Source: Halomonas alkaliantarctica (GTDB lineage: Bacteria > Pseudomonadota > Gammaproteobacteria > Pseudomonadales > Halomonadaceae). Taken from it: DNA of 64,000 nucleotides. Position 1 is the stretch's first letter. Every line of letters starts with the position of its first letter. The position numbers were made by a program, and so were the translations under genes. The DNA lies in assembly GCF_029854215.1 (NCBI RefSeq), contig NZ_CP122961.1, forward strand, positions 3,906,001-3,970,000, given 5' to 3'. Shown here in pieces: positions 42,763 through 52,000 of this stretch. Below the pieces are notes generated by a model. The model was not told where the DNA came from and did no database searches. It saw only the letters and a program-made list of their open reading frames with translations.

Positions 42763-42907
42763 TTGTGGGTGCGTATCGTAACCGTGTGGGGCGGCTGTGT
42801 CCAGCCGCGAAGCGGTTTGGCGGGCTTGTTCAATTGACCCTTTTCCCTTGTCTAGTGCATGCTTTGGAAGCACTTCTGCACCTTAGAAAAATCGGGAACA
42901 CAATAAA

Positions 42908-43903
42908 ATGAACACATTTGCACGTAGCACGCTGGCACTGGGCATCTCACTGGCGCTGGTCAGCGCCGCGAACGCCGCTGATTTTGCTGATATGGACCCC
43001 GTTACCCTGCGCCTGGCCCATGTGGTCAACGAGCAGGATGGTTTCCACATCGCCGCCACCAAGTTTGAAGAACTGGTGGAAGCGCGCACCGACGGCAAGG
43101 TCGATATCGAGATCTACCCCAACGCCACCCTGGGTGACGAACGCACGCTGCTGGAAGGCATGCAGATCGGCACCGTGGATATGGGCGTGATCACCAACGG
43201 CCCGGTGGCCAACTTTGTGGAAGAGATGGCGGTATTTGAACTGCCCTTCCTGTTCCCCTCCCCCGAAGCCGCTTACGAAGTCCTCGATGGCCCGATTGGC
43301 CAGGAGTTGCTCGACAAGCTCTCCGAGGTGAACCTGAAAGGCATGGCCTACGCCGAGCGAGGCTTCCGCAACCTGACCAACAGCGAGCGGGCGATCAATA
43401 CGCCGGAAGACCTGGATGGCCTGCGCATTCGCGTGATGGAGAACCCGGTCTACACCGACACCTTCCGCGAGCTAGGCGCCAATGCGATTCCTATGGCGTG
43501 GACCGAAGCGCTTACCGCCATGCAGCAGGGCACCATCGACGGTCAGGAAAACCCGGTGAACGTGATCCACTCGTTCAACCTGGATGAAACCCAGAACTAC
43601 ATGACCCTTTCCCGCCATACCTACGCCCCGGCGATTTTTGTGATGGGTATGCCTGTCTGGAACCAGCTGCCGGAAAACGCCCAAGAGGTACTGCTAACGG
43701 CAGCACAGGAAGCGGCGGAGTATGAGCGTCAGGTGAACGCAGAGATGGAGAGCGAGCAACTACAAGCCCTGCGTGATGCAGGCATGGAGATCAACGATAA
43801 TCCGGATATGCAAGCCTTCCAAGCTGCCGTGGCGCCGGTGTATGAGAAGTACGGCGAGCAGTTCGGTGATTACCTGCCGCGCATCCAGGAGGCGCTCAAG
43901 TAA
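42908..43903 (+). CDS. TRAP transporter solute-binding protein (DctP family, second system)
   Basis: 331 residues with a signal peptide (cut near 'ANAADFADM'), then 'VTLRLAHVVNEQDGFHIAATKFEELVEART', 'LDGLRIRVMENPVYTDTFRELGANAIPMAW' with the carboxylate-binding Arg, and 'TIDGQENPVNVIHS'. The pattern is of the DctP/YiaO group, which binds C4-dicarboxylates, sugar acids or keto-sugars. There are no enzyme genes in the operon to suggest the ligand. It differs strongly from the TRAP binding protein near 14 kb. Confidence 0.93.
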   Translation: MNTFARSTLALGISLALVSAANAADFADMDPVTLRLAHVVNEQDGFHIAATKFEELVEARTDGKVDIEIYPNATLGDERTLLEGMQIGTVDMGVITNGPVANFVEEMAVFELPFLFPSPEAAYEVLDGPIGQELLDKLSEVNLKGMAYAERGFRNLTNSERAINTPEDLDGLRIRVMENPVYTDTFRELGANAIPMAWTEALTAMQQGTIDGQENPVNVIHSFNLDETQNYMTLSRHTYAPAIFVMGMPVWNQLPENAQEVLLTAAQEAAEYERQVNAEMESEQLQALRDAGMEINDNPDMQAFQAAVAPVYEKYGEQFGDYLPRIQEALK

Positions 43904-44428
43904 GTGACCACCACGACTCAACCGCTGTTAAAGCTGCTGCGTCGAATCGAGCGCGGGCTGGATGCCATCATCCAGCCCGTGGTCTTTGCGGGCATGGCAG
44001 CGCTGATTGGGGTGATTACCCTGCAGATTGTCTCCCGGGTTCTGTTCACCGCCGTCGGCTGGACCGAGGAAGTCGCCCGCTTTCTGCTGGTGTGGATCAC
44101 CTTTTTGGCGGGCACCCTGGCATTCCAGCGCGGGCGGCATATTGCCGTGGCCTTTGCGGTGGATGCCCTGCCCGGCCGCCTGCGCCAAATCGCCCGCATT
44201 GCCGCCCTGCTGATCGTGCTGGCGTTTATGATTGCGCTGATCGTGATCGGCTACCGCTATATGCAGGTACAGAGCTTCCAGAAATCCGCCTCGCTGCGGC
44301 TCTCGATGACCTACGTTTACGCAGTCATGCCGATCTGTGCGGCGATCATGGCGTGGTATGCGCTGGTCGATATCATTGAACTGCTGCTGGGCGATGAGAC
44401 GACCCACGCTCAGGAGGAGCCGCTATGA
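43904..44428 (+). CDS. TRAP transporter small membrane subunit (DctQ, second system)
   Basis: 174 residues with four hydrophobic segments and 'FTAVGWTEEVARFLLVWITFLAGTLAFQRGRHIAV', the DctQ signature. It starts with GTG at 43904 right after the dctP stop; GGAGG lies inside the end of dctP at a suitable distance. The stop overlaps dctM by 4 bases. Confidence 0.92.
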   Translation: MTTTTQPLLKLLRRIERGLDAIIQPVVFAGMAALIGVITLQIVSRVLFTAVGWTEEVARFLLVWITFLAGTLAFQRGRHIAVAFAVDALPGRLRQIARIAALLIVLAFMIALIVIGYRYMQVQSFQKSASLRLSMTYVYAVMPICAAIMAWYALVDIIELLLGDETTHAQEEPL

Positions 44429-45687
44429 CGCTGCTGCTGTTTGGGCTGTTCTTCCTGTTTATGCTGCTGGGCGTGCCGATTGCTTTTGCGATTGGCGCCA
44501 GCACCCTTTACGCCCTTTATCAGTCTGGCGTGCCGCTGATGGTGGTCACCCAGCAGATGTTCCAGGGCATCAACTCTTTTGCGCTGGTCGCGATTCCCAT
44601 GTTTATCCTCGCCGGGGATTTAATGGCCCAGGGCAAGGTGAGCGAAAAATTGGTCAGCTTTGCCGATTCGTTAGTGGGCTTTATGCGCGGCGGGCTTTCC
44701 GTGGTTTCGGTGATGGCGGGCATGTTCTTTGCGGCCATCTCCGGCTCCGGTGCGGCCACTACCGCAGCGGTGGGTTCCAGCCTGGTACCGGAGCTCAAAC
44801 GCAAAGGCTATGACCCAGCCTCGGCGGCCAGCTTGATCGCCGCCAGCGGCACCATCGGGGTGGTGATCCCGCCCTCGGTGCCGATGATCATCTACGCGGT
44901 CATCGCCCAGCAATCCGTCTCCAAGCTTTTCCTTAACGGCTTTTTGCCGGGGTTGGCGATGGGGCTGGGGTTGATGGCCATTGCAATAGCCCAGGCCTAC
45001 AAGCGCCAATACCCCAAGGGCACTCCGCTCTCGCTAGCCACCATCTGGAACACCTTTAAAGATGCCAGTTGGGGGTTGATGACCCCGGTGATTATCCTCG
45101 GCGGTATCTTCTCAGGGATATTCACGCCTTCAGAGGCGGCGGTGGTGGCGGTGAACTACGCCATGTTGGTGTCGCTGTTTGTCTATCGTGACCTAACCCT
45201 GCCGCAGGTTTACAAGTTGCTGATCCGTTCGGCGATGACTACCGCAGTGATTATGCTGGTGATTGCCATGTCGGCCGTGCTGAGCTGGACGCTCTCAAGT
45301 TGGCAGGTGCCGGGGGCGATTGCCCAGGCAGTGCTGTCACTCTCTACCAACCCTTACGTGATCATGCTGCTGATTGTGGGGATTATTCTGCTCACCGGGG
45401 TGTTTATCGAAACCGCCAGTGCGCTGATTATTCTCACGCCGGTGTTGTTGCCGCTGGTGCTGCAGCTGGGGATTGATCCGATCCACTTTGGTTTGATTAT
45501 CGTGGTGGGGCTCTCCATTGGCATGATTACACCGCCTGTGGCGATTAATCTGTATGTGGCGTCCTCAATCACGCAGCTGCCGCTGGAGCGCATTACGCGC
45601 GCGATCATTCCTTACCTGCTGGGGCTAATCGGAGTGCTGCTGTTAGTGGTTTACGTACCGATTATGCTGGGTTGGTCAGGCAATTAA
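44425..45687 (+). CDS. TRAP transporter large membrane subunit (DctM, second system)
   Basis: 420 residues, hydrophobic, with 'FFAAISGSGAATTAAVGSSLVPELKRKGYDP', 'SGTIGVVIPPSVPMIIYAVI' and 'GMITPPVAINLYVASSI', standard DctM loops. Normal length. GGAGG is placed before the ATG inside dctQ. A strong terminator follows about 50 bases after the stop, ending the three-gene operon. Confidence 0.95.
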   Translation: MTLLLFGLFFLFMLLGVPIAFAIGASTLYALYQSGVPLMVVTQQMFQGINSFALVAIPMFILAGDLMAQGKVSEKLVSFADSLVGFMRGGLSVVSVMAGMFFAAISGSGAATTAAVGSSLVPELKRKGYDPASAASLIAASGTIGVVIPPSVPMIIYAVIAQQSVSKLFLNGFLPGLAMGLGLMAIAIAQAYKRQYPKGTPLSLATIWNTFKDASWGLMTPVIILGGIFSGIFTPSEAAVVAVNYAMLVSLFVYRDLTLPQVYKLLIRSAMTTAVIMLVIAMSAVLSWTLSSWQVPGAIAQAVLSLSTNPYVIMLLIVGIILLTGVFIETASALIILTPVLLPLVLQLGIDPIHFGLIIVVGLSIGMITPPVAINLYVASSITQLPLERITRAIIPYLLGLIGVLLLVVYVPIMLGWSGN

Positions 45688-45733
45688 CGACGCTCACCTG
45701 TTCCAGCATCATCTACAACGGCGTTAACGCAAT

Positions 45734-45763
45734 GGGGCTTGCCATTTGGCAAGCCCCGTTTTT
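45734..45763 (+). terminator. Rho-independent terminator after the second TRAP operon
   Basis: A perfect 10-bp stem GGGGCTTGCC / GGCAAGCCCC with an ATTT loop, followed by GTTTTT. Confidence 0.95.
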
Positions 45764-45822
45764 ATACCCGTCTACTATCTGCTGTCATTATCCCCAATGC
45801 TGATCCACAGCAAGAGTGAGCG

Positions 45823-47595
45823 TTAGAACTCTTCCCACTCATCGGCAGCATGCTTTGCCGGTGAGGGCTGCTGCGATGAGGCGTGTGACGAAAGCGCAGG
45901 ACGCTTAAGGCCACTATCCCCCCCACGCTGCTGAGGGGCCGGAGAGGCTAGCGCCTGATGCTGCGGCCCATCTTCACCGAGTACAAAGGAGTTGATTAGC
46001 TGGTTCAAGTGCTCAGCATGGCGGCGCATATTGGCGGCGGCGGTGGTCGACTCATGCACCATAGCGGCGTTCTGCTGGGTCATGGTGTCCATTTCAGCCA
46101 CGGCGGTGTTGATCTGGCCGATACCACTGCTCTGCTCTTTAGCACCGGCGGTGATCTCACCGATCACATCGGTGACTTTCGCCACGCTGGAGACAATCTC
46201 GCGCATGGTATCACCTGCGCTGCGCACTAATTTTGCGCCGGAGTTGGTGTGCTGTACTGACGCATCGATAAGTGCACGTATCTCTTTGGAAGCATCGCTG
46301 GAACGGCTGGCCAGAAGCCGCACTTCTTGTGCCACTACGGCAAAGCCGCGCCCATGCTCACCAGCCCTTGCGGCTTCAACCGAGGCGTTGAGCGCCAGAA
46401 TATTGGTTTGGAAGGCAATTGAATCGATCATGCTGATAATGTCACTAATGCGCGATGCGGAGTCGTTAATATCACGCATGGTGCTCTCAACCTGCTCCAT
46501 CGAAGTTTCACCTTCGCGGGCTACGTCGGCGGTAGACAGCACCAGCGTATTGGCCTGCTGGGCATTGTCGGCACTGTGGCTGACCGTGGAGGTAATTTCC
46601 TCCATGGAAGCAGAGGTTTCCTGCAGATTGGCCGCCGCCTGCTCGGTGCGGGTGGCAAGCTCATCAGAGCTTTGTGAGATTTCCCCCGCCGCCTGGTGCA
46701 CGCTAAGCGTACTGCTACGAACATCGCGCAGAGTCTCCTGCATACGCGCCACAAAGGCGTTGAACTGAACGGCAAGATTGCCAATTTCGTCGCCGCTTTC
46801 GACCGACAAGCGACGGGTTAAGTCACCTCGCCCATGAGCGATATCCTGCATAGCCGCGGCAGTACGTTTGATCGGCCCCAGCGTGCGATGCACCAAGCCG
46901 TAGGCTAGCAGAGCGATGACAATAAACAGCCCCAGCCCCAATAACGCGGCAAACATTATGTCTTTACGTAAATCTGCGGCAGCGGCGGCCTCAAGTTCGG
47001 CAACGACATCATCAACATCAGTAACGTAGACACCCGCCCCAATCAGCCAGTCCCATTTTTCAAGGCGGTCAACAAAGGAGTGCTTGGGTTCGATTCTGTC
47101 GGTACCAGGGTAATCCCACATATAGCTATAGAAGCCACCTCCACTCTGTGCGACCTTAATGATCTCGCGAATCAGATAGGTGCCATCGGGGGTTTGTGCG
47201 TCAATCATATTGGTACCTTCACGCTCTGGCGCAGGTGCCGTGACGATATTGTTACCGTCATAGTCGTAGATAAAAATGTAGTTGTTATCTTCAAAGCGCA
47301 TGGAGCGCACCAACTCAGCTACCTGCTGCTTGGCAACCTCATCGTTGGCTCCAGCATTTTCATAAATTGGGGCTATAGCGGTAGTAGCCAATTGAACGAT
47401 GTCGCGTACCGCATTGCGGCGCTCTTCAATCAGCAGTTCACGTTGTTCGGCTAGCGCCGCACGAGAGTCTCCGATACTGCTATAGGCTTGAAACCCAACC
47501 AGAGCGAGCGTGACTAAGAAAAGCGGGAGCAGTACAAGTATCAGCACCTTGGTTTGTAAACCAAGGGCTCGTTTGGGAGCAGAAGGAGTGGCCAT
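45823..47595 (-). CDS. Methyl-accepting chemotaxis protein with Cache sensor
   Basis: 590 residues: membrane segment at about 15-37, periplasmic single-Cache-type domain ('[18 protein letters not shown]', '[20 protein letters not shown]', '[14 protein letters not shown]'), second membrane segment near 210-232, HAMP ('[24 protein letters not shown]'), then the signalling domain with hairpin tip '[31 protein letters not shown]' (given here in part only as '[19 protein letters not shown]'). The C-terminus WEEF after a flexible linker resembles the CheR/CheB-docking pentapeptide. Cache sensors of this type often bind small carboxylates, which would fit the neighbouring transporters; no ligand can be read directly. 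Confidence 0.93.
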   Translation of the reverse strand: MATPSAPKRALGLQTKVLILVLLPLFLVTLALVGFQAYSSIGDSRAALAEQRELLIEERRNAVRDIVQLATTAIAPIYENAGANDEVAKQQVAELVRSMRFEDNNYIFIYDYDGNNIVTAPAPEREGTNMIDAQTPDGTYLIREIIKVAQSGGGFYSYMWDYPGTDRIEPKHSFVDRLEKWDWLIGAGVYVTDVDDVVAELEAAAAADLRKDIMFAALLGLGLFIVIALLAYGLVHRTLGPIKRTAAAMQDIAHGRGDLTRRLSVESGDEIGNLAVQFNAFVARMQETLRDVRSSTLSVHQAAGEISQSSDELATRTEQAAANLQETSASMEEITSTVSHSADNAQQANTLVLSTADVAREGETSMEQVESTMRDINDSASRISDIISMIDSIAFQTNILALNASVEAARAGEHGRGFAVVAQEVRLLASRSSDASKEIRALIDASVQHTNSGAKLVRSAGDTMREIVSSVAKVTDVIGEITAGAKEQSSGIGQINTAVAEMDTMTQQNAAMVHESTTAAANMRRHAEHLNQLINSFVLGEDGPQHQALASPAPQQRGGDSGLKRPALSSHASSQQPSPAKHAADEWEEF

Positions 47596-47839
47596 TTGTG
47601 AGCAAGTTCCAGAGTCAGTCTTGAGTGGAAAATTTTTAGTAGTTGTAGGGAGACTTTATCGACCTAAAACGCACAAACTTTAGCCATTTTTTTGCTTTTT
47701 CACTTAATATTCAAATAATTAGCAATTAATAATTAGGTTCATAACCTAAGTTAAGGTTATTCAAGGAGCAAAGGTCCAAGGTGGGGGTGTGGTGGCCAGG
47801 GATGGCCCGTTTTAAGCAAGACGCTTAACCACAATCTTC
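47596..47839. other. AT-rich intergenic region, possible small-RNA locus upstream of an orphan terminator
   Basis: The gap between the divergent chemoreceptor and YihY genes has no ORF. It holds TTAGGTT/AACCTAA and GGCCA-GGGA-TGGCC inverted repeats and runs on the plus strand into a strong intrinsic terminator that no plus-strand gene accounts for. A short untranslated RNA is one explanation; I cannot show a promoter with confidence. Confidence 0.35.
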
Positions 47840-47882
47840 GGTTGCCCTGACCCTTCCACCGCCTGGTCAGGGCGACCTTTTT
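47840..47882 (+). terminator. Strong intrinsic terminator without an upstream gene on its strand
   Basis: A 13-bp stem GGTTGCCCTGACC / GGTCAGGGCGACC with one G-T pair and a 12-base loop, followed by TTTTTGTTT. The T-run is only on the plus-strand side. The nearest plus-strand gene upstream is the TRAP operon, which has its own terminator 2 kb away. Confidence 0.85.
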
Positions 47883-47968
47883 GTTTGCAAGGCGGTTGTT
47901 TAGTTCCTGCCTTTTACTACCCTCTCCTAAAGCCAAATCAGACAATTCGTGACTTCCTTGTTATTTGC

Positions 47969-47995
47969 TATCGCCATCAGCGTATCATGGCGATA
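47969..47995. promoter_or_regulatory. Inverted repeat in the YihY leader
   Basis: TATCGCCAT and ATGGCGATA form a perfect 9-bp inverted repeat with a 9-base spacer, about 30 bases before the chosen YihY start. It may be an operator or a leader hairpin. It also contains an out-of-use ATG. Confidence 0.4.
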
Positions 47996-48024
47996 GGGCC
48001 CAATGTCCAAGGAGAATGGCAAGC

Positions 48025-48951
48025 ATGGTTCGAAACCACCCATTTGTTAGCGCTGTCTTGCTCCTGCTCCCTCGGTTGGCTCACTTCGCTTGGCGCGTAT
48101 TACGCAATTTCCTGAAAAATCACGGTGTCCTGCTGGCAGGCGGGGTAGGCTACAACATCCTGCTCTCTATCGTGCCGCTTTTTGCCGTACTCGTTGTGCT
48201 GTTAACCCAAGTGGTGGATCAGCAACATCTACTCAATGTGCTGGCCGTACAGGCGCGACATATGGCGCCTGCCCATGCGGAGGTGTTGCTGGAAGCCGTT
48301 CGCAGCCTGTTGGATTCGCGGGATGTGATCGGCATTCTTAGCTTTCCCATTCTCCTCCTATTCAGCTCATTCGCCTTTCGTATGCTCGAAGACGCCCTGG
48401 CGATCATTTTTCATGCGCCGGATAGCCCACATATCAAGCGCAGCATCTGGGTTTCGGTGATGTTGCCCTATGCCTTTATGGTGGTTTTGGGGGCGGCGCT
48501 AATGGTTCTTACGCTGGTGGTCACCCTTGCCAGTTCGCTCAATATGCTGGTAATGCTGTTATTTGAACGGGAACTGCCTTTGGCGGGTTTTTCAGAGCCG
48601 GTGCTTAACCTGGCCAGTTTTATCGGGGTGTTCCTGCTGTTTAGCGCTATCTATAAAGTGCTGCCGGTGGTGCGAATTGCCTTACGTCGGGCAATCATAG
48701 GAGGCTTTGTGGCAGCACTGATGTGGGAGGGTGTTCGGCTGCTGCTGGTTTACTATTTCGCCAATCTCTCGTTCGTTAACGCCGTCTACGGTTCACTGGC
48801 GGCGCTGGTGGTCGTACTGATTAGCCTGGAGGTGGGCGCCATCATTTTACTGCTGGGCGCCCAGGTGATTGCCGAATTGGAACGTAATACCCGCCTTGCT
48901 TTGCCTTGGCATGTCGACCCCAATCGCCAGCCGATTACGCGGGTCAATTGA
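48025..48951 (+). CDS. YihY/UPF0761-family inner-membrane protein
   Basis: 308 residues with six hydrophobic segments and family features 'HGVLLAGGVGYNILLSIVPLFAVLVV', 'FPILLLFSSFAFRMLEDALAIIF', 'SAIYKVLPVVRIALRRAIIGGFVAALMWEGVR' and 'YGSLAALVVVLISLEVGAIILLLGAQ'. This family was once called ribonuclease BN, but that activity belongs to another protein; its role is not settled. I chose the ATG at 48025 because GGAG lies about 10 bases upstream; ATG 48016 is too close to it. No operon partner is evident. Confidence 0.88.
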   Translation: MVRNHPFVSAVLLLLPRLAHFAWRVLRNFLKNHGVLLAGGVGYNILLSIVPLFAVLVVLLTQVVDQQHLLNVLAVQARHMAPAHAEVLLEAVRSLLDSRDVIGILSFPILLLFSSFAFRMLEDALAIIFHAPDSPHIKRSIWVSVMLPYAFMVVLGAALMVLTLVVTLASSLNMLVMLLFERELPLAGFSEPVLNLASFIGVFLLFSAIYKVLPVVRIALRRAIIGGFVAALMWEGVRLLLVYYFANLSFVNAVYGSLAALVVVLISLEVGAIILLLGAQVIAELERNTRLALPWHVDPNRQPITRVN

Positions 48952-49020
48952 GCAACCCGAGCGTGGCTGAGCTAGTCTTTAAACGCTGATCGCAAAACCA
49001 TGATATAGGGGGTGAAAACG

Positions 49021-49785
49021 ATGACGTTGTTCGATCTAACAGGCCGCACGGCGCTAATTACCGGTTCATCTGGCGGGTTAGGGCTTGCGATGGCACGCGG
49101 GCTGGCGCAGTCAGGCGCTCAAATCATTATTCATGGGCGTAATCACGACAAACTTGAAGCCGCACGGCACGCGCTCTCCGAGGAAGGCCATCATGTGCTT
49201 ACAACGTCGTTTGATGTTGCCGACGAAGCCGCCATTGAGCAGGCACTTAAAGCGCTGAAAGACGATGGGATCAGTATCGACATACTGGTCAACAACGCAG
49301 GTATGCAACTCCGTCGCCCACTGCTTGAGGTCGAACTCGACCAATGGGAAAAGGTCATTAACACTAACCTGACCAGCACGTTTCTACTGGGTCGTAATGT
49401 TGCCAGGCAAATGATTGAACGCGGCCAGGGCGGCAAAATCATTAACATTGGGTCACTGATGAGTTCTGTCGCGCGGTCAACCGTGGGGGCTTATACGGCT
49501 TCCAAAGGCGGGGTGCGTTTATTGACCCAATCCATGGCAGCAGAATGGGCCGAGCATGACATTCAGACCAACGCTATCGGCCCAGGTTACATGATCACGG
49601 AAATGACCAAGCCGCTGGCCGATGACCCAAAATTCAATGACTGGCTGATTAATCGCACCCCTTCCAAACGCTGGGGAGTACCCGAAGACCTTGTCGGCAC
49701 CGTAGTTTACCTCGCCTCTCCGGCGTCGAGCTACGTTAATGGACAGATCATTTATGTCGATGGCGGCATGTTGGCCGTTATTTAA
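49021..49785 (+). CDS. Short-chain dehydrogenase/reductase, gluconate 5-dehydrogenase-like
   Basis: 254 residues, classical SDR: cofactor motif 'TGSSGGLGLAMA', 'NNAGMQLRRPL', catalytic Ser in 'INIGSLMSSV', Tyr and Lys in 'AYTASKGGVR', and 'VNGQIIYVDGGM' at the end. 'GMQLRRPLLEVELDQWEKVINTNLTSTF' and 'GPGYMITEMT' resemble IdnO/gluconate 5-dehydrogenases, which interconvert 5-ketogluconate and gluconate, but SDR substrate calls are unreliable. The ATG at 49021 follows a GGGGGTG ribosome site. Stands alone, with a shared terminator before the convergent urease operon. Confidence 0.88.
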   Translation: MTLFDLTGRTALITGSSGGLGLAMARGLAQSGAQIIIHGRNHDKLEAARHALSEEGHHVLTTSFDVADEAAIEQALKALKDDGISIDILVNNAGMQLRRPLLEVELDQWEKVINTNLTSTFLLGRNVARQMIERGQGGKIINIGSLMSSVARSTVGAYTASKGGVRLLTQSMAAEWAEHDIQTNAIGPGYMITEMTKPLADDPKFNDWLINRTPSKRWGVPEDLVGTVVYLASPASSYVNGQIIYVDGGMLAVI

Positions 49786-49825
49786 CGCCACGGCGCTTAG
49801 TGCATCAGTCAGCCAGCTACCACTA

Positions 49826-49853
49826 AAAGGCCGCCAAACATTTGGCGGCCTTT
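49826..49853. terminator. Bidirectional terminator between SDR gene and urease operon
   Basis: AAAGGCCGCCAAA / TTTGGCGGCCTTT, a 13-bp perfect stem with a 2-base centre, has A-run and T-run flanks on both sides. It can end the SDR transcript and the ureG end of the urease operon. Confidence 0.9.
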
Positions 49854-49869
49854 GTACATCGCGAACTTT

Positions 49870-50526
49870 CTAGATTGCCCCTGTACTCACGGAAGCCGCT
49901 ACATCAGCCTGCGGGCGCCGCTCATCCAGCATCCCTTTATCCAGAATAAAGCGGATAATTTCCTCAAGCCCTACACCGTCATAAAGATTGGTAAACACAA
50001 AGGGCCGCTCACCGCGCATTTTCTTGGAATCGCGTTCCATGACCTCTAATGAGGCGTGTACCTGCTCGGCGATGTCGATCTTATTGATGATCAGCAAATC
50101 CGATTTGGTAATGCCTGGCCCACCTTTGCGGGGAATTTTGTCACCGGCCGAGACATCGATAACGTAAAGCGTCAGGTCGGAAAGCTCGGGGCTAAAGGTG
50201 GCCGAGAGGTTGTCGCCGCCAGACTCCACCATCACCAGCTCTAGCTTCGGGTGGCGCGCATGAAGCTCATCAATGGCCGCAAGGTTCATCGAAGCGTCTT
50301 CGCGAATCGCGGTATGCGGGCAGCCGCCTGTCTCTACACCCAAAATACGATCCGCCGGGAGCGCATCGTGCTTGAGCAGAAAATCGGCGTCTTCTCGAGT
50401 GTAGATATCGTTGGTGACCACGGCAATGTCGTAGTAATCCCGCAGCGCTAAACAGAGTTGCTTGAGCAGTGCGGTTTTGCCGGAGCCTACCGGGCCGCCC
50501 ACGCCAATTCGTAAACAGTGAGTCAT
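49870..50526 (-). CDS. ureG: Urease accessory GTPase UreG
   Basis: 218 residues with P-loop '[17 protein letters not shown]', '[12 protein letters not shown]'-type region (here '[14 protein letters not shown]'), the metal-binding '[17 protein letters not shown]' with the conserved C-P-H, '[16 protein letters not shown]' and 'NKIDIAEQV'. It powers nickel delivery to urease through GTP hydrolysis together with UreD, UreE and UreF. Last gene of the ureDABCEFG operon. Confidence 0.98.
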   Translation of the reverse strand: MTHCLRIGVGGPVGSGKTALLKQLCLALRDYYDIAVVTNDIYTREDADFLLKHDALPADRILGVETGGCPHTAIREDASMNLAAIDELHARHPKLELVMVESGGDNLSATFSPELSDLTLYVIDVSAGDKIPRKGGPGITKSDLLIINKIDIAEQVHASLEVMERDSKKMRGERPFVFTNLYDGVGLEEIIRFILDKGMLDERRPQADVAASVSTGAI

Positions 50527-50583
50527 TGTTCTCTCCTCAATCGATAAGCTGATTAACTTCTAAGCTAGTTAACGTCTAAACCT

Positions 50584-51315
50584 TTAACTTCTAAACAGGC
50601 GCGAATACTGGGTCTCGTGCAGCGCACTGGCCAGGGCCAAGCCGGGTAGCACCGGGCCTAGTTCATCATTCTCAAGCGTTAACGCCTGATTAACGGCATT
50701 CACTAATGCTGGGCGCAGTTGCTCAATCACTCGCTGGGCAGCGGTGTGGCCAAGCGGCAAGGCTTTACAGGCCACAGCCAGCTGGTTCTCCAGCCACGCC
50801 CATGCAAAGCCCAGCAGGGTGTGGCGTACAGACACGCCGCGGGTGTGGGCAGTGTAGGCAAACAGCGTGACGTAGCCTGCCTGGGGCGGAAGCAAGGGCA
50901 TTAGTAAGTCTTCACTTTCCAACACTTCCTCGCTTGGCAATAAATCCAGGCTTCCCAACAGGCGCTTAAGCGAGGCACCCAGCCTGCTATCTTCGGCGGC
51001 CAGCTCGGCGGTTTCCCGGGTAGCAGCCAGCCACTCATCCCACTCACCAATTGACGGGGAATCTGCTTGGATAAACGCTTCGTGCAACCGCGCCAGCACC
51101 GGCAGTTCGCAGCGGGTTAAGCCATCTTCCAGCACGCCGTTTAGCCACTCGGCAAGGCTCGCTTCATCGCGCACCCAGTCCAGCTCAAAGGCGCTTTCCA
51201 GGCCTTGTGAGAAGGCAAAGGCGCCAATCGGCAGCGCAGGGCTCACCAACTGCATCAGCCCCAGCAGCGCTAGCTCGTCACTTTGGCTTTCTAGCGCGGC
51301 GAGTTCAGTGGGCAT
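50584..51315 (-). CDS. ureF: Urease accessory protein UreF
   Basis: About 243 residues with the family start 'LLGLMQLVSPALPIGAFAFSQGLE' and 'ALALASALHETQYSRLFRS'-like C-terminus ('GLALASALHETQYSRLFRS' here), needed for the UreD-UreF-UreG complex. I chose the ATG at 51315, which overlaps the His-rich end of ureE by about 10 bases; an ATG at 51327 is an alternative. Neither has a clear ribosome site, so translation probably depends on coupling to ureE. Confidence 0.95.
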   Translation of the reverse strand: MPTELAALESQSDELALLGLMQLVSPALPIGAFAFSQGLESAFELDWVRDEASLAEWLNGVLEDGLTRCELPVLARLHEAFIQADSPSIGEWDEWLAATRETAELAAEDSRLGASLKRLLGSLDLLPSEEVLESEDLLMPLLPPQAGYVTLFAYTAHTRGVSVRHTLLGFAWAWLENQLAVACKALPLGHTAAQRVIEQLRPALVNAVNQALTLENDELGPVLPGLALASALHETQYSRLFRS

Positions 51316-51826
51316 GGTGATGCTCATGGTCGTGCGAATGGTCATGGGAGTGATCGTGCCCGTGGGAATGAGAGTGCCCGCCACCCACTTGGTTATAAGC
51401 ACCCGGTTCCGGGTCGAAGGTGGCGTTGTGGTGCTCTAGTTCGGCACCTAACAGCTCGGCGAGCTCTTCCAGCACGTGGTCTGGCGGGAAGCGTACCCAG
51501 CCGCCTTTGTCATCTTCACCCAGCGCCAGCTGTACGTGGCGATTGCCCAGGTGGTAGGCCAGCCGCGCCAGGGATAAGCCAGTACTCACTCGCGCGGTCA
51601 CCACCGGTTCTACGGCGGCGCAGACACGCACCACTTCGCCGCTTTCGGCTTTAAGGCCTTCACCGCTGCGCAGCACCGGGCCACGATCCAGAAACAGTCC
51701 CAGCTCGCGACCGCTATCGCTTTGCGCTTTCAAGCGCCCGCGAATACGTAGCTCAAAAGGCAGCGTGAGTGTGTCGCTCGCCGCGCTTTCTTCTATCGGC
51801 CCTAAGCGTTCTATGAGTTTAAGCAT
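51305..51826 (-). CDS. ureE: Urease nickel metallochaperone UreE with His-rich tail
   Basis: 173 residues: N-terminal UreE domain ('LTLPFELRIRGRLKAQ', 'LFLDRGPVLRSGEGL'), C-terminal metal-binding domain ('LARLAYHLGNRHVQLAL', with conserved G-N-R-H) and a tail with 13 His in the last 23 residues, alternating with Asp and Ser. The tail stores or passes Ni(II) to UreG. The DNA coding the tail overlaps the start of ureF. The gap to ureC upstream is unusually long (about 175 bases) because of a palindromic repeat. Confidence 0.97.
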   Translation of the reverse strand: MLKLIERLGPIEESAASDTLTLPFELRIRGRLKAQSDSGRELGLFLDRGPVLRSGEGLKAESGEVVRVCAAVEPVVTARVSTGLSLARLAYHLGNRHVQLALGEDDKGGWVRFPPDHVLEELAELLGAELEHHNATFDPEPGAYNQVGGGHSHSHGHDHSHDHSHDHEHHHAH

Positions 51827-51872
51827 TGGTATCGTCCTGTTCAGAACCTGCAGTTAAGCACCCAGCAGCCGA

Positions 51873-51969
51873 GCCGGGGGTAGGTCGTAGTGAGGGTCTT
51901 TTGCCATGGATGGCAAAAGTAGCGTACAGGGATGTATTTACAGCGCCCTCACGTAGACCTACCCCCGGC
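51873..51969. repeat. Palindromic intergenic repeat inside the urease operon
   Basis: A 97-base element: GCCGGGGGTAGGTC (left) and GACCTACCCCCGGC (right) are perfect 14-bp inverted ends, continued by GTAGTGAGGG/CCCTCACGTAG with few mismatches. Inside is TTTTGCCATGGATGGCAAAA followed by GTACAGGGATGTATTTACAGCG (quoted in two parts: GTACAGGGATG, TATTTACAGCG). Wording of this kind recurs between genes in Halomonas and other gammaproteobacteria (from memory). It is likely a non-autonomous REP/MITE-like repeat; its RNA would form a long hairpin between ureC and ureE. Confidence 0.8.
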
Positions 51970-52000
51970 ACTGCACTTGCTGGCGGTCATAGTGCGCTAT

